From positions 1 through 62,383 of the forward strand of contig JAJEHL010000020.1 of assembly GCA_022823725.1 (NCBI GenBank): a DNA stretch of 62,383 nt, written 5' to 3'. The notes below the pieces were generated by a model. The model worked only from the letters and a program-made list of their open reading frames with translations. It made no database searches and had not been told where the DNA came from. The translations under genes were made by a program, and so were the position numbers. Shown here piece by piece: positions 52,554 through 61,858 of the stretch (its first letter is position 1; each line of letters starts with the position of its first letter). This DNA is from Candidatus Latescibacterota bacterium. GTDB taxonomy: Bacteria > Latescibacterota > UBA2968.

Positions 52554-53261
52554 ATGGCCGATCAGATAATTTTGCTGGTGGAAGACGATAGGGAATTGGC
52601 GGAGTTGACGCGAGATTTTTTGGAAAATGAAGGATTTGTAGTCTGGCATGAGGCCGAGGGCAAGGCCGCTCGAGATCGCATTTTGGCTTCTCCGCCCGAT
52701 ATGATCATTCTGGATATTATGTTGCCGGGTATGAACGGATATACCGTTTGTCGGGAAGTGCGTCCAGAATACGATGGGCCAATTTTATTTTTGACGGCTC
52801 GAGATGAAGAATTAGATGAAATTTGGGGCCTGGAGATGGGCGGTGATGATTATGTGACCAAACCCGTGCGGCCCCAATTGCTTGTGGCGAGGGTGCGCGC
52901 ATTGCTGCGCAGAACTGTTAGCACTCAGAGATCTACGACGTCAAAGCGGGTGAGGGTGGGGGATCTGATAGTGGATGCAAATTGTCGGGAGGTCAGGATG
53001 GGGGAACGCGTTTTTGATCTTACGACTTATGAGTTTGATTTGCTCTATTATCTGGCCAATCGAGCCGGTGAAGTGGTGAGTCGGCAAGATATTTATCAGG
53101 CGTTGTTTAACTACGATTACGATGGATTGGATCGCAGCGTGGATGTGTATATTTCGCGCCTTCGCCAAAAACTCAGCGGAGATATTTCAACATCTGTTTC
53201 GATCAAGACCGTGCGCAGTGTGGGTTATCTTCTGTCGGGACCAGCGCAGGGTGACGTGTGA
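52554..53261 (+). CDS. OmpR/PhoB-type response regulator
   Basis: The 235-residue protein has a receiver domain with LLVEDDRELAE (acidic pair), the phosphorylated Asp54 in ILDIMLPGM, the T in LFLTARDEE and K in YVTKPVRP. The DNA-binding winged helix follows (VFDLTTYEFDLLYYLANRAG, VDVYISRLRQKL). The ATG gives the normal N terminus; a longer frame opens earlier inside the aldolase gene. The regulator and kinase are adjacent, and the secreted LTxxQ-repeat protein follows, resembling Rst/Cpx-type envelope-sensing systems. Confidence 0.93.
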   Translation: MADQIILLVEDDRELAELTRDFLENEGFVVWHEAEGKAARDRILASPPDMIILDIMLPGMNGYTVCREVRPEYDGPILFLTARDEELDEIWGLEMGGDDYVTKPVRPQLLVARVRALLRRTVSTQRSTTSKRVRVGDLIVDANCREVRMGERVFDLTTYEFDLLYYLANRAGEVVSRQDIYQALFNYDYDGLDRSVDVYISRLRQKLSGDISTSVSIKTVRSVGYLLSGPAQGDV

Positions 53262-53273
53262 GGCGAGTAACCG

Positions 53274-54632
53274 ATGAGGAAACAGTTTATCCGTATTTAT
53301 GCGGGAATTGCCATTGTTTTGCTTTTGAGTGCGTTTGGACTTTTGGCAATGTCAAAGCAGTGGGTCGCTTCTGTTCGGCAGGCTGATTTTGAGGACAAGA
53401 CCCAGGTGCTTATCGCAATGGTTCGCGAGGAGCTTGAGGCTGTGGATGTGGATCCGGTGGCGCAGTTGCTGGTGCTCAATATGTTCAGTTTGACGCACCG
53501 CATGCCCATTACGCTGGAGCCGTTGTTTGTTTTGCCGCTTTCTTCGGTAGAAAAAGGCCGTTTGAAAGCCGGAGAGGTTGTGACGATTTCCATAGAGAAA
53601 AGATTGCAGACATACCAGATGGCACCCAATGGCGATGTTATTGTGTTGGGACCATACCTGCTCGAGGAGATGATTCGATGGCAGGATGATTTGATTGGTG
53701 CTGGAGATGGTGAGGACGATGGCGGCAATTTCTTTTTTCAGATCGATGTTTTATTTTTTGGCATTTTGGTCGCGATTTTGTTGGGTATAGGTGGGGCGAT
53801 TTATTTTTTGATTCACCCTTTTGAGCGTCGGGTTTACGCATTGTCGGATGCTGCGGAGCGATTTGGGAGGGGTGATTTGAGCAGCCGGTCTCCGGTTGGG
53901 AAGGGTCAGGCTGTGGCGGATTTGGCGCGCAGTTTCAATGGTATGGCCGATCGCATTGAGGGGTTGGTAGATGGACAGCGAGAGCTTTTGAGGGTGGTGT
54001 CGCACGAACTGAGAACGCCTCTGGCACGTATTTTTTTTCTTCTCAATCAATTGAAGAATAATAGTGTGTCGGAGGATGAGCATACGGATATTCAGCGCAT
54101 TGAACGCTCGGTGTATGAACTCAATGATCTGGTTGAAGAGTTGATGGATTTTGCGCGATTAGAACAGGATATTTCACATCGCACAGAAATCGATGTTGAT
54201 GCACAAATGCGAGAATTGCCCGAAATGGTAGCGGAATTGCGCCGAGATGTTTCTGTGGATATCGACAGTGAATACCTGATGGTCTGGGCAAATGCGACGC
54301 ATTTCAAACGCGCGCTTACCAATCTGGTTACCAATGCAGTGCGACATGCCAGGCACCATATCTGGATTAAGGGAAAAAAAGTGGATGAAATGGCTCATAT
54401 CAGTGTGGAAGACGATGGCTGTGGTATTCCCGAACATTTGAGAGAGAAAGTATTTGAGCCTTTTTATCGGGTAGATGAAGATTCAAATAGTACGGGGCTG
54501 GGGTTGGCGATTGTGAAGCGTATTGTGATGCAAAATGAAGGGCAGGTGCAGGTGGAGAACAGGACAGAGGGCGGGGCGAGGTTTACGTTGATGTTTCCGC
54601 TTGGAGAAAAAAGGTCAAACGACCTTAATTGA
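53274..54632 (+). CDS. sensor histidine kinase
   Basis: The 452-residue kinase has two membrane helices (FIRIYAGIAIVLLLSAFGLL and FFGILVAILLGIGGAIYFL) enclosing a periplasmic sensor of about 125 residues. A HAMP domain follows, then VVSHELRTPLARI with phospho-His244, ALTNLVTNAVRHA (N box), VEDDGCGIPEHL and FYRVDEDSNSTGLGLAIV. All catalytic motifs are intact. Short gap to the regulator (12 nt). The periplasmic domain is RstB-like in size; its signal is unknown. Confidence 0.93.
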   Translation: MRKQFIRIYAGIAIVLLLSAFGLLAMSKQWVASVRQADFEDKTQVLIAMVREELEAVDVDPVAQLLVLNMFSLTHRMPITLEPLFVLPLSSVEKGRLKAGEVVTISIEKRLQTYQMAPNGDVIVLGPYLLEEMIRWQDDLIGAGDGEDDGGNFFFQIDVLFFGILVAILLGIGGAIYFLIHPFERRVYALSDAAERFGRGDLSSRSPVGKGQAVADLARSFNGMADRIEGLVDGQRELLRVVSHELRTPLARIFFLLNQLKNNSVSEDEHTDIQRIERSVYELNDLVEELMDFARLEQDISHRTEIDVDAQMRELPEMVAELRRDVSVDIDSEYLMVWANATHFKRALTNLVTNAVRHARHHIWIKGKKVDEMAHISVEDDGCGIPEHLREKVFEPFYRVDEDSNSTGLGLAIVKRIVMQNEGQVQVENRTEGGARFTLMFPLGEKRSNDLN

Positions 54633-54653
54633 CATTTATGGGAATTATCAGAT

Positions 54654-55385
54654 ATGAAACGGTGTTTAATTGCCATACTTTTGATGACTGCAATGCTCTG
54701 GTGCGATGCGGTTGCTCAGGCGCAAGAAAAGCAGGAGGAGTCGCCACCGGCTTTTGTCGATGAGGATGGCGATGGTATTGATGATCGCGTGACCTTCCGC
54801 CATCGTCAAGGTCTGCGATCTCGGGGAAGTGCGCTGTTGTGGGTGCTTTCGGCGCGATTGACGGAAGTGCAGCGGATGGCTCTGCAGGCGAGGATCAATG
54901 AATTACTCGAGGGAGGGGCAACACCCCGTGAGATTAGAATGGCTATTTTTGCCGAACTCGAGGGTTTTGGCGTCGATTTAACAGAAACATTTTTGACGCG
55001 ATTAAATGCGGTGTTGACAGAAGATCAGATGTCTGAACTTCGCAAAAAGGCCGAGGCTCTAAAAGCGAATGGTGCGACCTATTACAGGATTTACAGAGAG
55101 ATACGCGACGAGTTGGCTGTTATGGGGATTAATTGGGAGGGGCAGAGACCCGATTACTCCAGTTCTCGGTTGACAGAAGGCGAGATGTCTGATCTCCAAA
55201 AGAAAATCGACAAACTAATTGACGATGGGGCCTCTCGCGTTGAAATTCAAAAAGCCATTCATGCAGAGTTGGAAGAGATAAGGCGGCGCAATAGACGCAG
55301 GAGTCGCACTGCGGAGGACCGCGGCGGTCCTCCGCCGAGATCACCTGAGGAAAGAAATGAAAGAAGCAGGAATCAGGGAAACTGA
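54654..55385 (+). CDS. periplasmic protein with three 52-residue LTxxQ-like repeats and a calcium-binding loop
   Basis: The 243-residue protein has a signal peptide (MKRCLIAILLMTAMLWCDAV..A). A DEDGDGIDDR loop (37-46) follows, the D-x-D-x-D-G-x-x-D calcium pattern. Three units then begin with LTEVQ (69), LTEDQ (121) and LTEGE (173), exactly 52 residues apart, each with a helix and a conserved G-A-T/S turn (EGGATPREIR, ANGATYYRIY, DDGASRVEIQ). The tail is Arg/Pro rich. LTxxQ motifs mark CpxP/Spy-type periplasmic chaperones that inhibit CpxA-like kinases. The gene is 21 nt after the kinase, so it probably belongs to that system. The repeat geometry is directly visible; the role is inference. 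Confidence 0.8.
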   Translation: MKRCLIAILLMTAMLWCDAVAQAQEKQEESPPAFVDEDGDGIDDRVTFRHRQGLRSRGSALLWVLSARLTEVQRMALQARINELLEGGATPREIRMAIFAELEGFGVDLTETFLTRLNAVLTEDQMSELRKKAEALKANGATYYRIYREIRDELAVMGINWEGQRPDYSSSRLTEGEMSDLQKKIDKLIDDGASRVEIQKAIHAELEEIRRRNRRRSRTAEDRGGPPPRSPEERNERSRNQGN

Positions 55386-55424
55386 ATGCTCTGTCAAATA
55401 AGTTTATTGGCTGAATTCACTGGA

Positions 55425-55522
55425 CGCCTGCTTAAAACATGCAGAGCCTGCCCCTGTAAGCTCTAAGCAGGGGCGTGACGAACGAGGGTTGTCATTGCGG
55501 CAGGGTGTTAGCCGCAATCCAG
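55425..55522 (+). repeat. compound palindromic repeat
   Basis: CCTGC-TTAAAACAT-GCAGag, a second CCCCTG-taagctctaag-CAGGGGC stem, and then the common ATTGCGGC...GCCGCAAT-CCAG copy at 55491-55522. Lies in the gap between convergent genes; nothing else is seen there. Confidence 0.8.
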
Positions 55523-55566
55523 TCTATTAAGAAATATATTAGCTAATTTTTTGACGGATCACTGAA

Positions 55567-57942
55567 TCATTCCGAGATGGGAAAAAGCGTTTCAAATATT
55601 TTGTCTGTTCGGTTTCGCCAACTCGCCCAACCCGCGCCATCGTTTACTTCGCCTCCTGTAAAGGTATAACCTCTCTTTTTTAGTAGTTGGGCAAACGATG
55701 CCGTGCTCTTGCCCAGATCATTTCCCTCCATTGGGCTTCGCAAGTCGTATTTTCCCCAGTCGATATATATATCTATGGGCATTTGTTTTGATGCCTGAAA
55801 GACCATGTGTGCATCTTTGGCTTCTGCGGTTTGATCCCAGGATAGGGATTGTATGCCTATTTTGCCAAATATGTCGGGATGTGTAAAGGTGGCGTAAAAT
55901 GCCATAAATCCGCCGTAAATTGTCCCGATATTTGCCCGGCCTTCGCGGTTTTTGATGGTGCGATATGTCCGGTCGATGTAGGGCACGATCTCATTTGTAA
56001 AGATTCGATTGTACGCATCGCGGTTTGCACCTACGTATTCTGCGTATCCACCTCTGAAGAGAGATGGAACAAAGACCACAATGACAGGACGCACGCGCTT
56101 GCCGATGATATTGTCCAGCGAGATGTTCATCTTTCCCAGCGACCACTGCCGGCGTGCAGCGTGTACATATACAACGGGGTATTGTTCATCGCTTTCATGG
56201 TAGCCCGCCGGGAGATAGATTTCCAGGTTGCGCTTTCCCCCAATTCCCGCGCTTTCAAAACGCATGGTGTCAATTTTGCCGTGTTTACCATCTGGCCGTG
56301 CTTTGAGATGGTCGGGAGCCTGCCAGCGCGGCATGCCAAAATAGGATGCGCGGCCAAAGAAGAGGGTTCGTATCTGTAGTGGGTTGAGGGGGTCGGGGAT
56401 GGTTCGCTGTAAGTCCAGTGTGTAGCGATAGGTGATGCGGGCATCGGGTTCGAGTTGTGCGGTGGAATAGAAGAAGTCCGTTTCCTCAATTCGGTGCATG
56501 GGGTGGTCGTATCGCCTCCCTACGTGGTCACCGGTTATGGTGACGTCTTCCGCTTTGCCGCGATATACAAAATGCACGAGGTTCTCGCCTTCGAGGATTG
56601 GAAAGTTCTTCTGTCTTGCCATGAATTGATCGATCTGCGTTTTCTTGTCTGGGGATTGTTTTATTTTTTCGACAAATTGTGCAAAGTGTGAGTTTGGCGC
56701 GATGTCTTCTGCGCCTGATTCTGCTACTTGGGTTTCTGGTACGACTTCGATGCAGGCGATTTCCGACATGCTGCGCGCGTAAAACCTGCCGTTGGCAAGG
56801 CTGGCATGTGTCCAGGCTATGTCGTCGAAGATTTTTAAGCGGGCTGTTTCGCGGTATCCCTCACCCGAAGCCTGCGCGACGGCGAGGCTGCCTTCTTTTG
56901 TCATGATTACGAGGTGGTTATCCACGATGATGGGGAAGCCATCTCCCGGCTCGCGCGATCGCCATAAGCGGTTTCCGGTGTTTGCATCGATGCAGGTGAG
57001 GATGCGACCGTTATAACCGAATAGAAATTCTGCGTTAAATACCGCATAGCTATACGTTCCCCGAATATGGCGCGTCCGCCAGATTTCCTCTGCGGCAAAG
57101 GTTTCGTTGTCAGATCTCAAGCCGATTAGCATGCCGCCGTTTTTCACAAAATATCGCCCTTCGCCAATTTCGACAGGATGCCCGCTGGTCTGCCCTGCGC
57201 CGGTCTGTCCGCGGTGTGCAAATTGCCAGAGTATTTCACCGGTTTCGGGAGATAGGCCCGCGAGATATTTGTTGCCGAAGAAGACGAGGTGTTTGCGGTT
57301 GTCAAAGGCGTATAAGCCGGGCGATTGGTAGTTGACCGAATCGCTAAATGCCGACCAGATCAGGTCTCCTGATGCAGGGTCATAAGCCGAGACCGCATGT
57401 GTTCCGCCGGTTTGGACGATGAGGCGGTTGTCGTGTAAAATAGGGGATGAGGTAAAGCCCCAAAATGGCACTGTTGCCCGGTGTTTTGCGACGAGGTCTA
57501 TGGCCCAGAGTTTTTTTCCTGTGTTTGCATCGAGTGCGAACAATTTTCCCCGGGGACCTAATGCGATGACTTTGTCTTCTGTCACTATCGGCGTTGATAG
57601 GGGACCGCTTTGCGAGCCGTAGTGACCGAGATATGCGGTGCCGATTTTGTATTTCCACCGCTGTGATCCATCTTCGGCGTTGAGGCCGATTATGTAATCA
57701 AAGGTTTCATCGGAGTACATGGTTACGGCGAGGTCGCCGCGAATCGAGATGGATGAGTAGCCAGCGCCGAGGGGCTTTTTCCAGACGATTTTCAACGCGT
57801 AGGGTTGGTCAGTGGGGAAGATGCCCGCATCGTTGACTCTGAAGTCTCTGTTGGGTCCACCCCAGTTCGACCAATCCGTTTTCGCGTCTGCCGTTTGGAA
57901 GAAGAATACAAGAACAAAAAGTATCTTCAAGCGACTGTTCAT
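55567..57942 (-). CDS. secreted PQQ-like beta-propeller fused to esterase-like domain lacking the catalytic Ser
   Basis: The 791-residue protein has a signal peptide (MNSRLKILFVLVFFFQTADA) and a propeller (about 25-420) with repeated W-motifs: DGSQRWKYKIG, TGKKLWAIDL, SGDLIWSAF, TGEILWQFA, TGNRLWRSRE. The second part (about 430-785) looks like a putative esterase (PF00756) preceded by a CBM48-like strand region. YLPAGYHESDEQYPVVYVHA fits, but the nucleophile elbow reads IGTIYGGFMAFY, where the expected Ser (G-x-S-x-G-G) is Ile. A catalytic esterase is therefore unlikely in this copy. The protein may bind carbohydrate or cofactor. The start has AAAGGAAATG upstream. Confidence 0.8.
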   Translation of the reverse strand: MNSRLKILFVLVFFFQTADAKTDWSNWGGPNRDFRVNDAGIFPTDQPYALKIVWKKPLGAGYSSISIRGDLAVTMYSDETFDYIIGLNAEDGSQRWKYKIGTAYLGHYGSQSGPLSTPIVTEDKVIALGPRGKLFALDANTGKKLWAIDLVAKHRATVPFWGFTSSPILHDNRLIVQTGGTHAVSAYDPASGDLIWSAFSDSVNYQSPGLYAFDNRKHLVFFGNKYLAGLSPETGEILWQFAHRGQTGAGQTSGHPVEIGEGRYFVKNGGMLIGLRSDNETFAAEEIWRTRHIRGTYSYAVFNAEFLFGYNGRILTCIDANTGNRLWRSREPGDGFPIIVDNHLVIMTKEGSLAVAQASGEGYRETARLKIFDDIAWTHASLANGRFYARSMSEIACIEVVPETQVAESGAEDIAPNSHFAQFVEKIKQSPDKKTQIDQFMARQKNFPILEGENLVHFVYRGKAEDVTITGDHVGRRYDHPMHRIEETDFFYSTAQLEPDARITYRYTLDLQRTIPDPLNPLQIRTLFFGRASYFGMPRWQAPDHLKARPDGKHGKIDTMRFESAGIGGKRNLEIYLPAGYHESDEQYPVVYVHAARRQWSLGKMNISLDNIIGKRVRPVIVVFVPSLFRGGYAEYVGANRDAYNRIFTNEIVPYIDRTYRTIKNREGRANIGTIYGGFMAFYATFTHPDIFGKIGIQSLSWDQTAEAKDAHMVFQASKQMPIDIYIDWGKYDLRSPMEGNDLGKSTASFAQLLKKRGYTFTGGEVNDGAGWASWRNRTDKIFETLFPISE

Positions 57943-58039
57943 AACATTTCCTTTTGTATCTTTTTTTGCTTTCGCTTTTATCCGCTTTTATCTGCGTCCA
58001 TCGGACATGCCTGCGGATACTTGTGGTTTTCATCCGCGT

Positions 58040-58549
58040 TCATTTTTGCCGCCAGATTTCCCAGACGAGGTGTGATAGTTCGGGGACGATGAGTTTTTCC
58101 ATGGCGAGTTGTACGGCGCCGGATGATCCCGGCATGCAGAAGATCATGGTGTCTTTGTACACGCCTGCTACGGCGCGCGAGAGCATGGCGCCCGAGCCGA
58201 TGTCTTCCCAGGAGAGAAAGCGAAATACTTCGCCAAATCCGTCGAGGCGTTTGTCGAGAAGGCTTGTGACGGCTTCATAGGTGGTGTCGCGCGCGGCAAT
58301 GCCGGTGCCGCCATTGGTGAGGATGACGTGGCATTCGCCTTTTGCGGCGATTTGTTTGATGAGCGCGCGTATCTGGTCGGATTCGTCTTTGACCACGCGG
58401 TAAAACGCGATGCTGTGACCGGCGGCTTCGACCAGTTCTTTTATGATTTTGCCGCTTTTGTCATCGGCTTCGGTGCGCGTGTCGCTGATGGTGAGTACAG
58501 CGCAGGTGACGGGGTCTTTGGCCTGTTCGATGTGATCTGTGTAAGGCAT
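58040..58549 (-). CDS. moaB: MoaB/MogA family molybdopterin adenylyltransferase-like protein
   Basis: The 169-residue protein has CAVLTISDTRTEADDKSGK, VILTNGGTGIAARDTTYEAV and MIFCMPGSSGAVQLAM, the molybdopterin-binding fold signatures that mark MoaB. It helps form molybdopterin cofactor by adenylation. The ATG with GGAG 8 nt upstream was chosen; the frame opens much earlier but inside the isomerase gene. It begins 22 nt after the upstream isomerase-like gene, with no other molybdenum genes nearby. Confidence 0.92.
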   Translation of the reverse strand: MPYTDHIEQAKDPVTCAVLTISDTRTEADDKSGKIIKELVEAAGHSIAFYRVVKDESDQIRALIKQIAAKGECHVILTNGGTGIAARDTTYEAVTSLLDKRLDGFGEVFRFLSWEDIGSGAMLSRAVAGVYKDTMIFCMPGSSGAVQLAMEKLIVPELSHLVWEIWRQK

Positions 58550-58571
58550 GGGGATCTCCGGGGTGAAAGGA

Positions 58572-59345
58572 TTATGATAGGCCCATGGCTCGGAGGTTGT
58601 CGTAGCTGATTTTGAGGCTGTCGAAGGGGTCGCGGTCGTAGCAGCGGTCCTGTTCGACAATGTACCAGCGCGTGCCGGATTCGCGCCCGGCTTCAAAGAT
58701 GGCGGGCCAGTTGAGGTTGCCTTCGCCGACTTCGGCAAAGCGCGTTTCGCGGCCTTCAATGGCCATGTCTTTGACGTGGACGAGGTCTATGCGGGTTTTG
58801 GCTTTGCGGATCCATTCGGCGGGGTCGCCTCCTCCTGCCTGTACCCAGTACACGTCGATTTCGAGTTGTACCGTTTTGGGATCTGTTTCTTGCAGGATGA
58901 TTTCAAGGGCGGTGCGGTTGCCGAATTTTTGAAATTCAAAGTTGTGGTTGTGATACGCAAAGGTCAAGCCCGCGTCGGCGAGTTTGCGCCCGACTTCAGA
59001 GGCGTCTTTGGCAAAGCGGATATATCCGGCTTCGCCGTCTTCCCGATAAGACGGGGGCAGGCTGCCGATGGCGGGGTACTTGCAGTTCCAGAGGTGGTGT
59101 TCGTCTATGACGGCTTGCGTGTCGTCGCGCATGCGGTCAAAGCCGATGTGTGTGGCACAGATTTCAATGCCGTTGTCGTCGGCGATTTGTTTGAGTTCTG
59201 CGGGGTTAATGGGACCAAAGCCAGAGACTTGCATGGCGTCGTAACCCATGGCTTTTACTTTTTTGACGGATTCGGCGATGTCTGAGATGGTTTTGGTGAA
59301 GTCGCGCACGGTGTACATTTGCGCGGCGATCATGGTGTGTGGCAT
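58572..59345 (-). CDS. sugar phosphate isomerase/epimerase-like TIM-barrel protein
   Basis: The 257-residue protein has HTMIAAQMYTVRDFTKTISD, GYDAMQVSGFGPI, TFAYHNHNFEFQKF (metal His), LEIDVYWVQAGG (Glu and Asp), IDLVHVKDMAI (H-x-K-D) and a final YIVEQDRCYDRDP with the last Glu. This is the IolE/inosose dehydratase-like branch of the barrel. The start was set by AAGGAG 8 nt upstream. It is divergent from the TPP-enzyme gene across a palindrome at 59371. Confidence 0.88.
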   Translation of the reverse strand: MPHTMIAAQMYTVRDFTKTISDIAESVKKVKAMGYDAMQVSGFGPINPAELKQIADDNGIEICATHIGFDRMRDDTQAVIDEHHLWNCKYPAIGSLPPSYREDGEAGYIRFAKDASEVGRKLADAGLTFAYHNHNFEFQKFGNRTALEIILQETDPKTVQLEIDVYWVQAGGGDPAEWIRKAKTRIDLVHVKDMAIEGRETRFAEVGEGNLNWPAIFEAGRESGTRWYIVEQDRCYDRDPFDSLKISYDNLRAMGLS

Positions 59346-59370
59346 GGTAGGCTCCTTGGATGGAAGTGTT

Positions 59371-59391
59371 GGGGCGAAAAATTTTTCGCCC
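59371..59391. repeat. 20-bp palindrome in a divergent promoter region
   Basis: GGGCGAAAAATTTTTCGCCC (59372-59391) is a perfect palindrome. The same core occurs as the terminator at 29293. Here it stands between two divergent starts, so it is not ending either neighbour and may be a repeat or an operator. Confidence 0.6.
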
Positions 59392-59542
59392 GTACTGAAG
59401 TGAGAGGGATAAAACATAATATAGACAGGGCATGGATGCCAGAATTTTGTGTATGGGATTTTTCTGGATTGTTGTGGGGGGAACGTTTATTTTACAGTTG
59501 TTACCGTATGACGATCTGTTTATCACTGGCTGGGGAGAGACT

Positions 59543-61783
59543 ATGTCGAATATGAAGGCGTTGGCAGAAAGACAAGGGGAGCGCAATGATGCGCTGTTGA
59601 AGGATACGCAATTTCTCGGGGATGAGATCGCATCCGATGTTCTGGGGCTGCATATTGATATTGCGACGACTGAGGCGCTTGGAGAAGCGGAAGACCGGGC
59701 GTTGACTGCGTTGCAGGTTGAGGGCGCGCGCACGGCGATTCGGGCGCTGACGTCGTTGGCAGAGATTGGAGAGTTGGACCATCTGGGCGGGGGATTGGAA
59801 TTGATCCCGGGGTTGCTGATGACGCTGTCTGTGGCGGATTACGATACGCGTACTTATACGATTGAGCACGCGCATACGAGTGTCGGGTATTATTCGGCAC
59901 TGGCGGCGTTTGGTTTTGTGGAGGCAGAGGGCGTTGTCGAGAGGTTTCGGCGGGGATTGGATTTTCCCGGGCATGTGGCATGGTTGCCGGGGGGGACACA
60001 GCTCAATGGTGGGCGTTTGGGAGTGATGATTCCGGTGGCTGTGGGGCTGGCTTTGGGCAAGAAGGCGTTGTGTGATGATGCGTGGGTGATTGCCCATTGT
60101 GGGGATGCGGGGTGGATTTCGGGTCAGGGTCTCAATGGGTTTAATGGCGCGAGTGTACACGGTGCGCCGATTACTTATGTGATGCACCGCAATGGCATTC
60201 AGTTGTCGGGTAGTACGGCGAGTATTATGGATGTGGATCCGCGAAGTGCTATTTCTGCGATGGGTGTGGAGGTGATAGAGGTTGCGTCGCTTCACGATAA
60301 TGCCGCGCTTTATCGGGCTTATCGAGAGGGGTATGGTCTCGCGCAGCAGGGCAGGCCGAGTCTGATCTATCCCACGGGGTTTTCCGGGGAGGATGTGACG
60401 CTGAGGACTTTTGGCGAGCGCTATGGGGTAACTGAGGCGGTGGAGGCGTTTGCCGCGCAACACGATGTGCCGATGGATAAGCAGGTGTGGATTCCGGGGT
60501 CGCTGATGAGTTTCCGGGATACAGTGCCGATGATAGAGTGTTTGTTTTTGGTGAATGATTTGCCGGGTGGAGAGAATCATCACGATGGGAGTATGCAGGG
60601 GCGCGTTGAGGCAGAGGTGCTCGGTGGGGCGATGTTTGAGGCGACGGCTGAACAGGCTGAGGCGCTTGCAACGCTGCGGCAGAATGGGTCGCGCACGGTT
60701 GTTACGAGGGCGAGGCCAGCACCCGGTAGTGCGAATTTGGAGATTCCTGCGGCAAAGGTAGCGGCGGCTGAGTTGCCGACTGAGAAGGCGAGTCCGCGCG
60801 ATGGTGCAGCCGCGGCTTATGCTCTGGTGGCAGAGGCGCATCCCGATCGCGTGTTTGTGGTGAGTTGCGATTTGGATCCTTCGACCAAATTGGCGGCTGC
60901 TCGGGCACATCTGGGAGATGATCACCAGTTTGAGATGAGTATTGAGGAGCAAGCCGCAACGCTTATTGCCAATGGTCTGGCGATGAGTTCGCACGAGCCA
61001 CAGCTCAATGTGGTTTCGACTTTTGCCGCGTTTTTTGAGGGGATTGCGCGCGAGGGGTTTGATATGTGGCAGTATCAGCGCAATTTGAATGGGGTGAATG
61101 AGGGTATTAATGTGGTGTTTCATCTCTCTCATGTGGGTGCGTGTACAGGACGCGATCACTTTTCGGGTTGGGGGCTTGATTGGATTAATGTGGGGCTGAC
61201 GTATTTGCCCTATTTGCACAGGTTTTACGCACCGGCAGATGCGCGTGTGGCGTTTTTGGCAGTGAAGGATATGGCGGCGCATTACGGCGGGCATATTATT
61301 GGGGTGCCGCGCGATTCGGGTTTGCCAGTTTTGCAAAAGCAGGATGGGTCGGGTTCTCTGTGGGATCCGGGGGAGGAATGGGAGCCGATTACGACTTTTC
61401 GCAAATACGATGGGGCAAGGCAGGCGATTTTGGCTTTTGGCGCGCCGGCTTTTTTGGGCGCGGAGGCAGCCGAGATTTTGCTCGCACAGGGCAATCCGAC
61501 AGATGTGTATGTGGTGAATGGGTTGCCGCTGCCCGATGGGGCGCTGGATGATGTGCTGAGGAATTACGAGGGCGTGGTGACGATTGAAGATGGAAAAATT
61601 GGGACGCCTGAGACGGGTTTGCGCGGGTTTGCGGGGCTGGTGAGTTCGTCGTGCAATATTGCCCACGCGCATGTGGGGATTACGGATCCGAGGATTGCGC
61701 CGTCGGAAGGTCTCGAAGAGACCTGGGCACATTTTGGGATTACGGCTGAGGCACTTGTTGAGGCGGTGGCGTCGTTGTCGTAG
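59543..61783 (+). CDS. transketolase/PDH E1-like thiamine-diphosphate enzyme (single chain)
   Basis: The 746-residue protein combines alpha and beta halves. TIEHAHTSVGYYSALAA, GLALGKKALCDDAWVIAHCG and DAGWISGQGLNGFN (the GDG-N type ThDP/Mg motif, here C-G-D-A-G...N) occupy the first half. FEMSIEEQAATLIANGLAMS holds the ThDP-activating Glu (E of SIEEQ), followed by the pyrimidine-domain FSGWGLDWINV. The C-terminal domain has RQAILAFGAPAFLGAEAAEI. It resembles transketolase, E1 or phosphoketolase-like proteins, but the usual donors are unclear. Start ATG with GGGGAGAGACT upstream was chosen; an earlier in-frame ATG lacks a site. Confidence 0.82.
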   Translation: MSNMKALAERQGERNDALLKDTQFLGDEIASDVLGLHIDIATTEALGEAEDRALTALQVEGARTAIRALTSLAEIGELDHLGGGLELIPGLLMTLSVADYDTRTYTIEHAHTSVGYYSALAAFGFVEAEGVVERFRRGLDFPGHVAWLPGGTQLNGGRLGVMIPVAVGLALGKKALCDDAWVIAHCGDAGWISGQGLNGFNGASVHGAPITYVMHRNGIQLSGSTASIMDVDPRSAISAMGVEVIEVASLHDNAALYRAYREGYGLAQQGRPSLIYPTGFSGEDVTLRTFGERYGVTEAVEAFAAQHDVPMDKQVWIPGSLMSFRDTVPMIECLFLVNDLPGGENHHDGSMQGRVEAEVLGGAMFEATAEQAEALATLRQNGSRTVVTRARPAPGSANLEIPAAKVAAAELPTEKASPRDGAAAAYALVAEAHPDRVFVVSCDLDPSTKLAAARAHLGDDHQFEMSIEEQAATLIANGLAMSSHEPQLNVVSTFAAFFEGIAREGFDMWQYQRNLNGVNEGINVVFHLSHVGACTGRDHFSGWGLDWINVGLTYLPYLHRFYAPADARVAFLAVKDMAAHYGGHIIGVPRDSGLPVLQKQDGSGSLWDPGEEWEPITTFRKYDGARQAILAFGAPAFLGAEAAEILLAQGNPTDVYVVNGLPLPDGALDDVLRNYEGVVTIEDGKIGTPETGLRGFAGLVSSSCNIAHAHVGITDPRIAPSEGLEETWAHFGITAEALVEAVASLS

Positions 61784-61858
61784 ATATGGGAAGAACTGAT
61801 GCGTAAACGGATTCTGTACGGGTATCAAAAATACTGCTAATTATTTCGCATTCTTGCC

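Noticed and set aside
57943-58039. Intergenic TTTATCCGCTTTTATCTGCG-type sequence between MoaB and the propeller protein
   Set aside because: Resembles phrases seen repeatedly in other environmental genomes, but only one copy is visible here, so no repeat was called.
59501-61828. 775-codon open frame on the minus strand opposite the TPP enzyme
   Set aside because: It mirrors the real gene codon by codon, is rich in His, Arg, Pro and Ile with no domain, and is caused by codon bias of the plus-strand gene.
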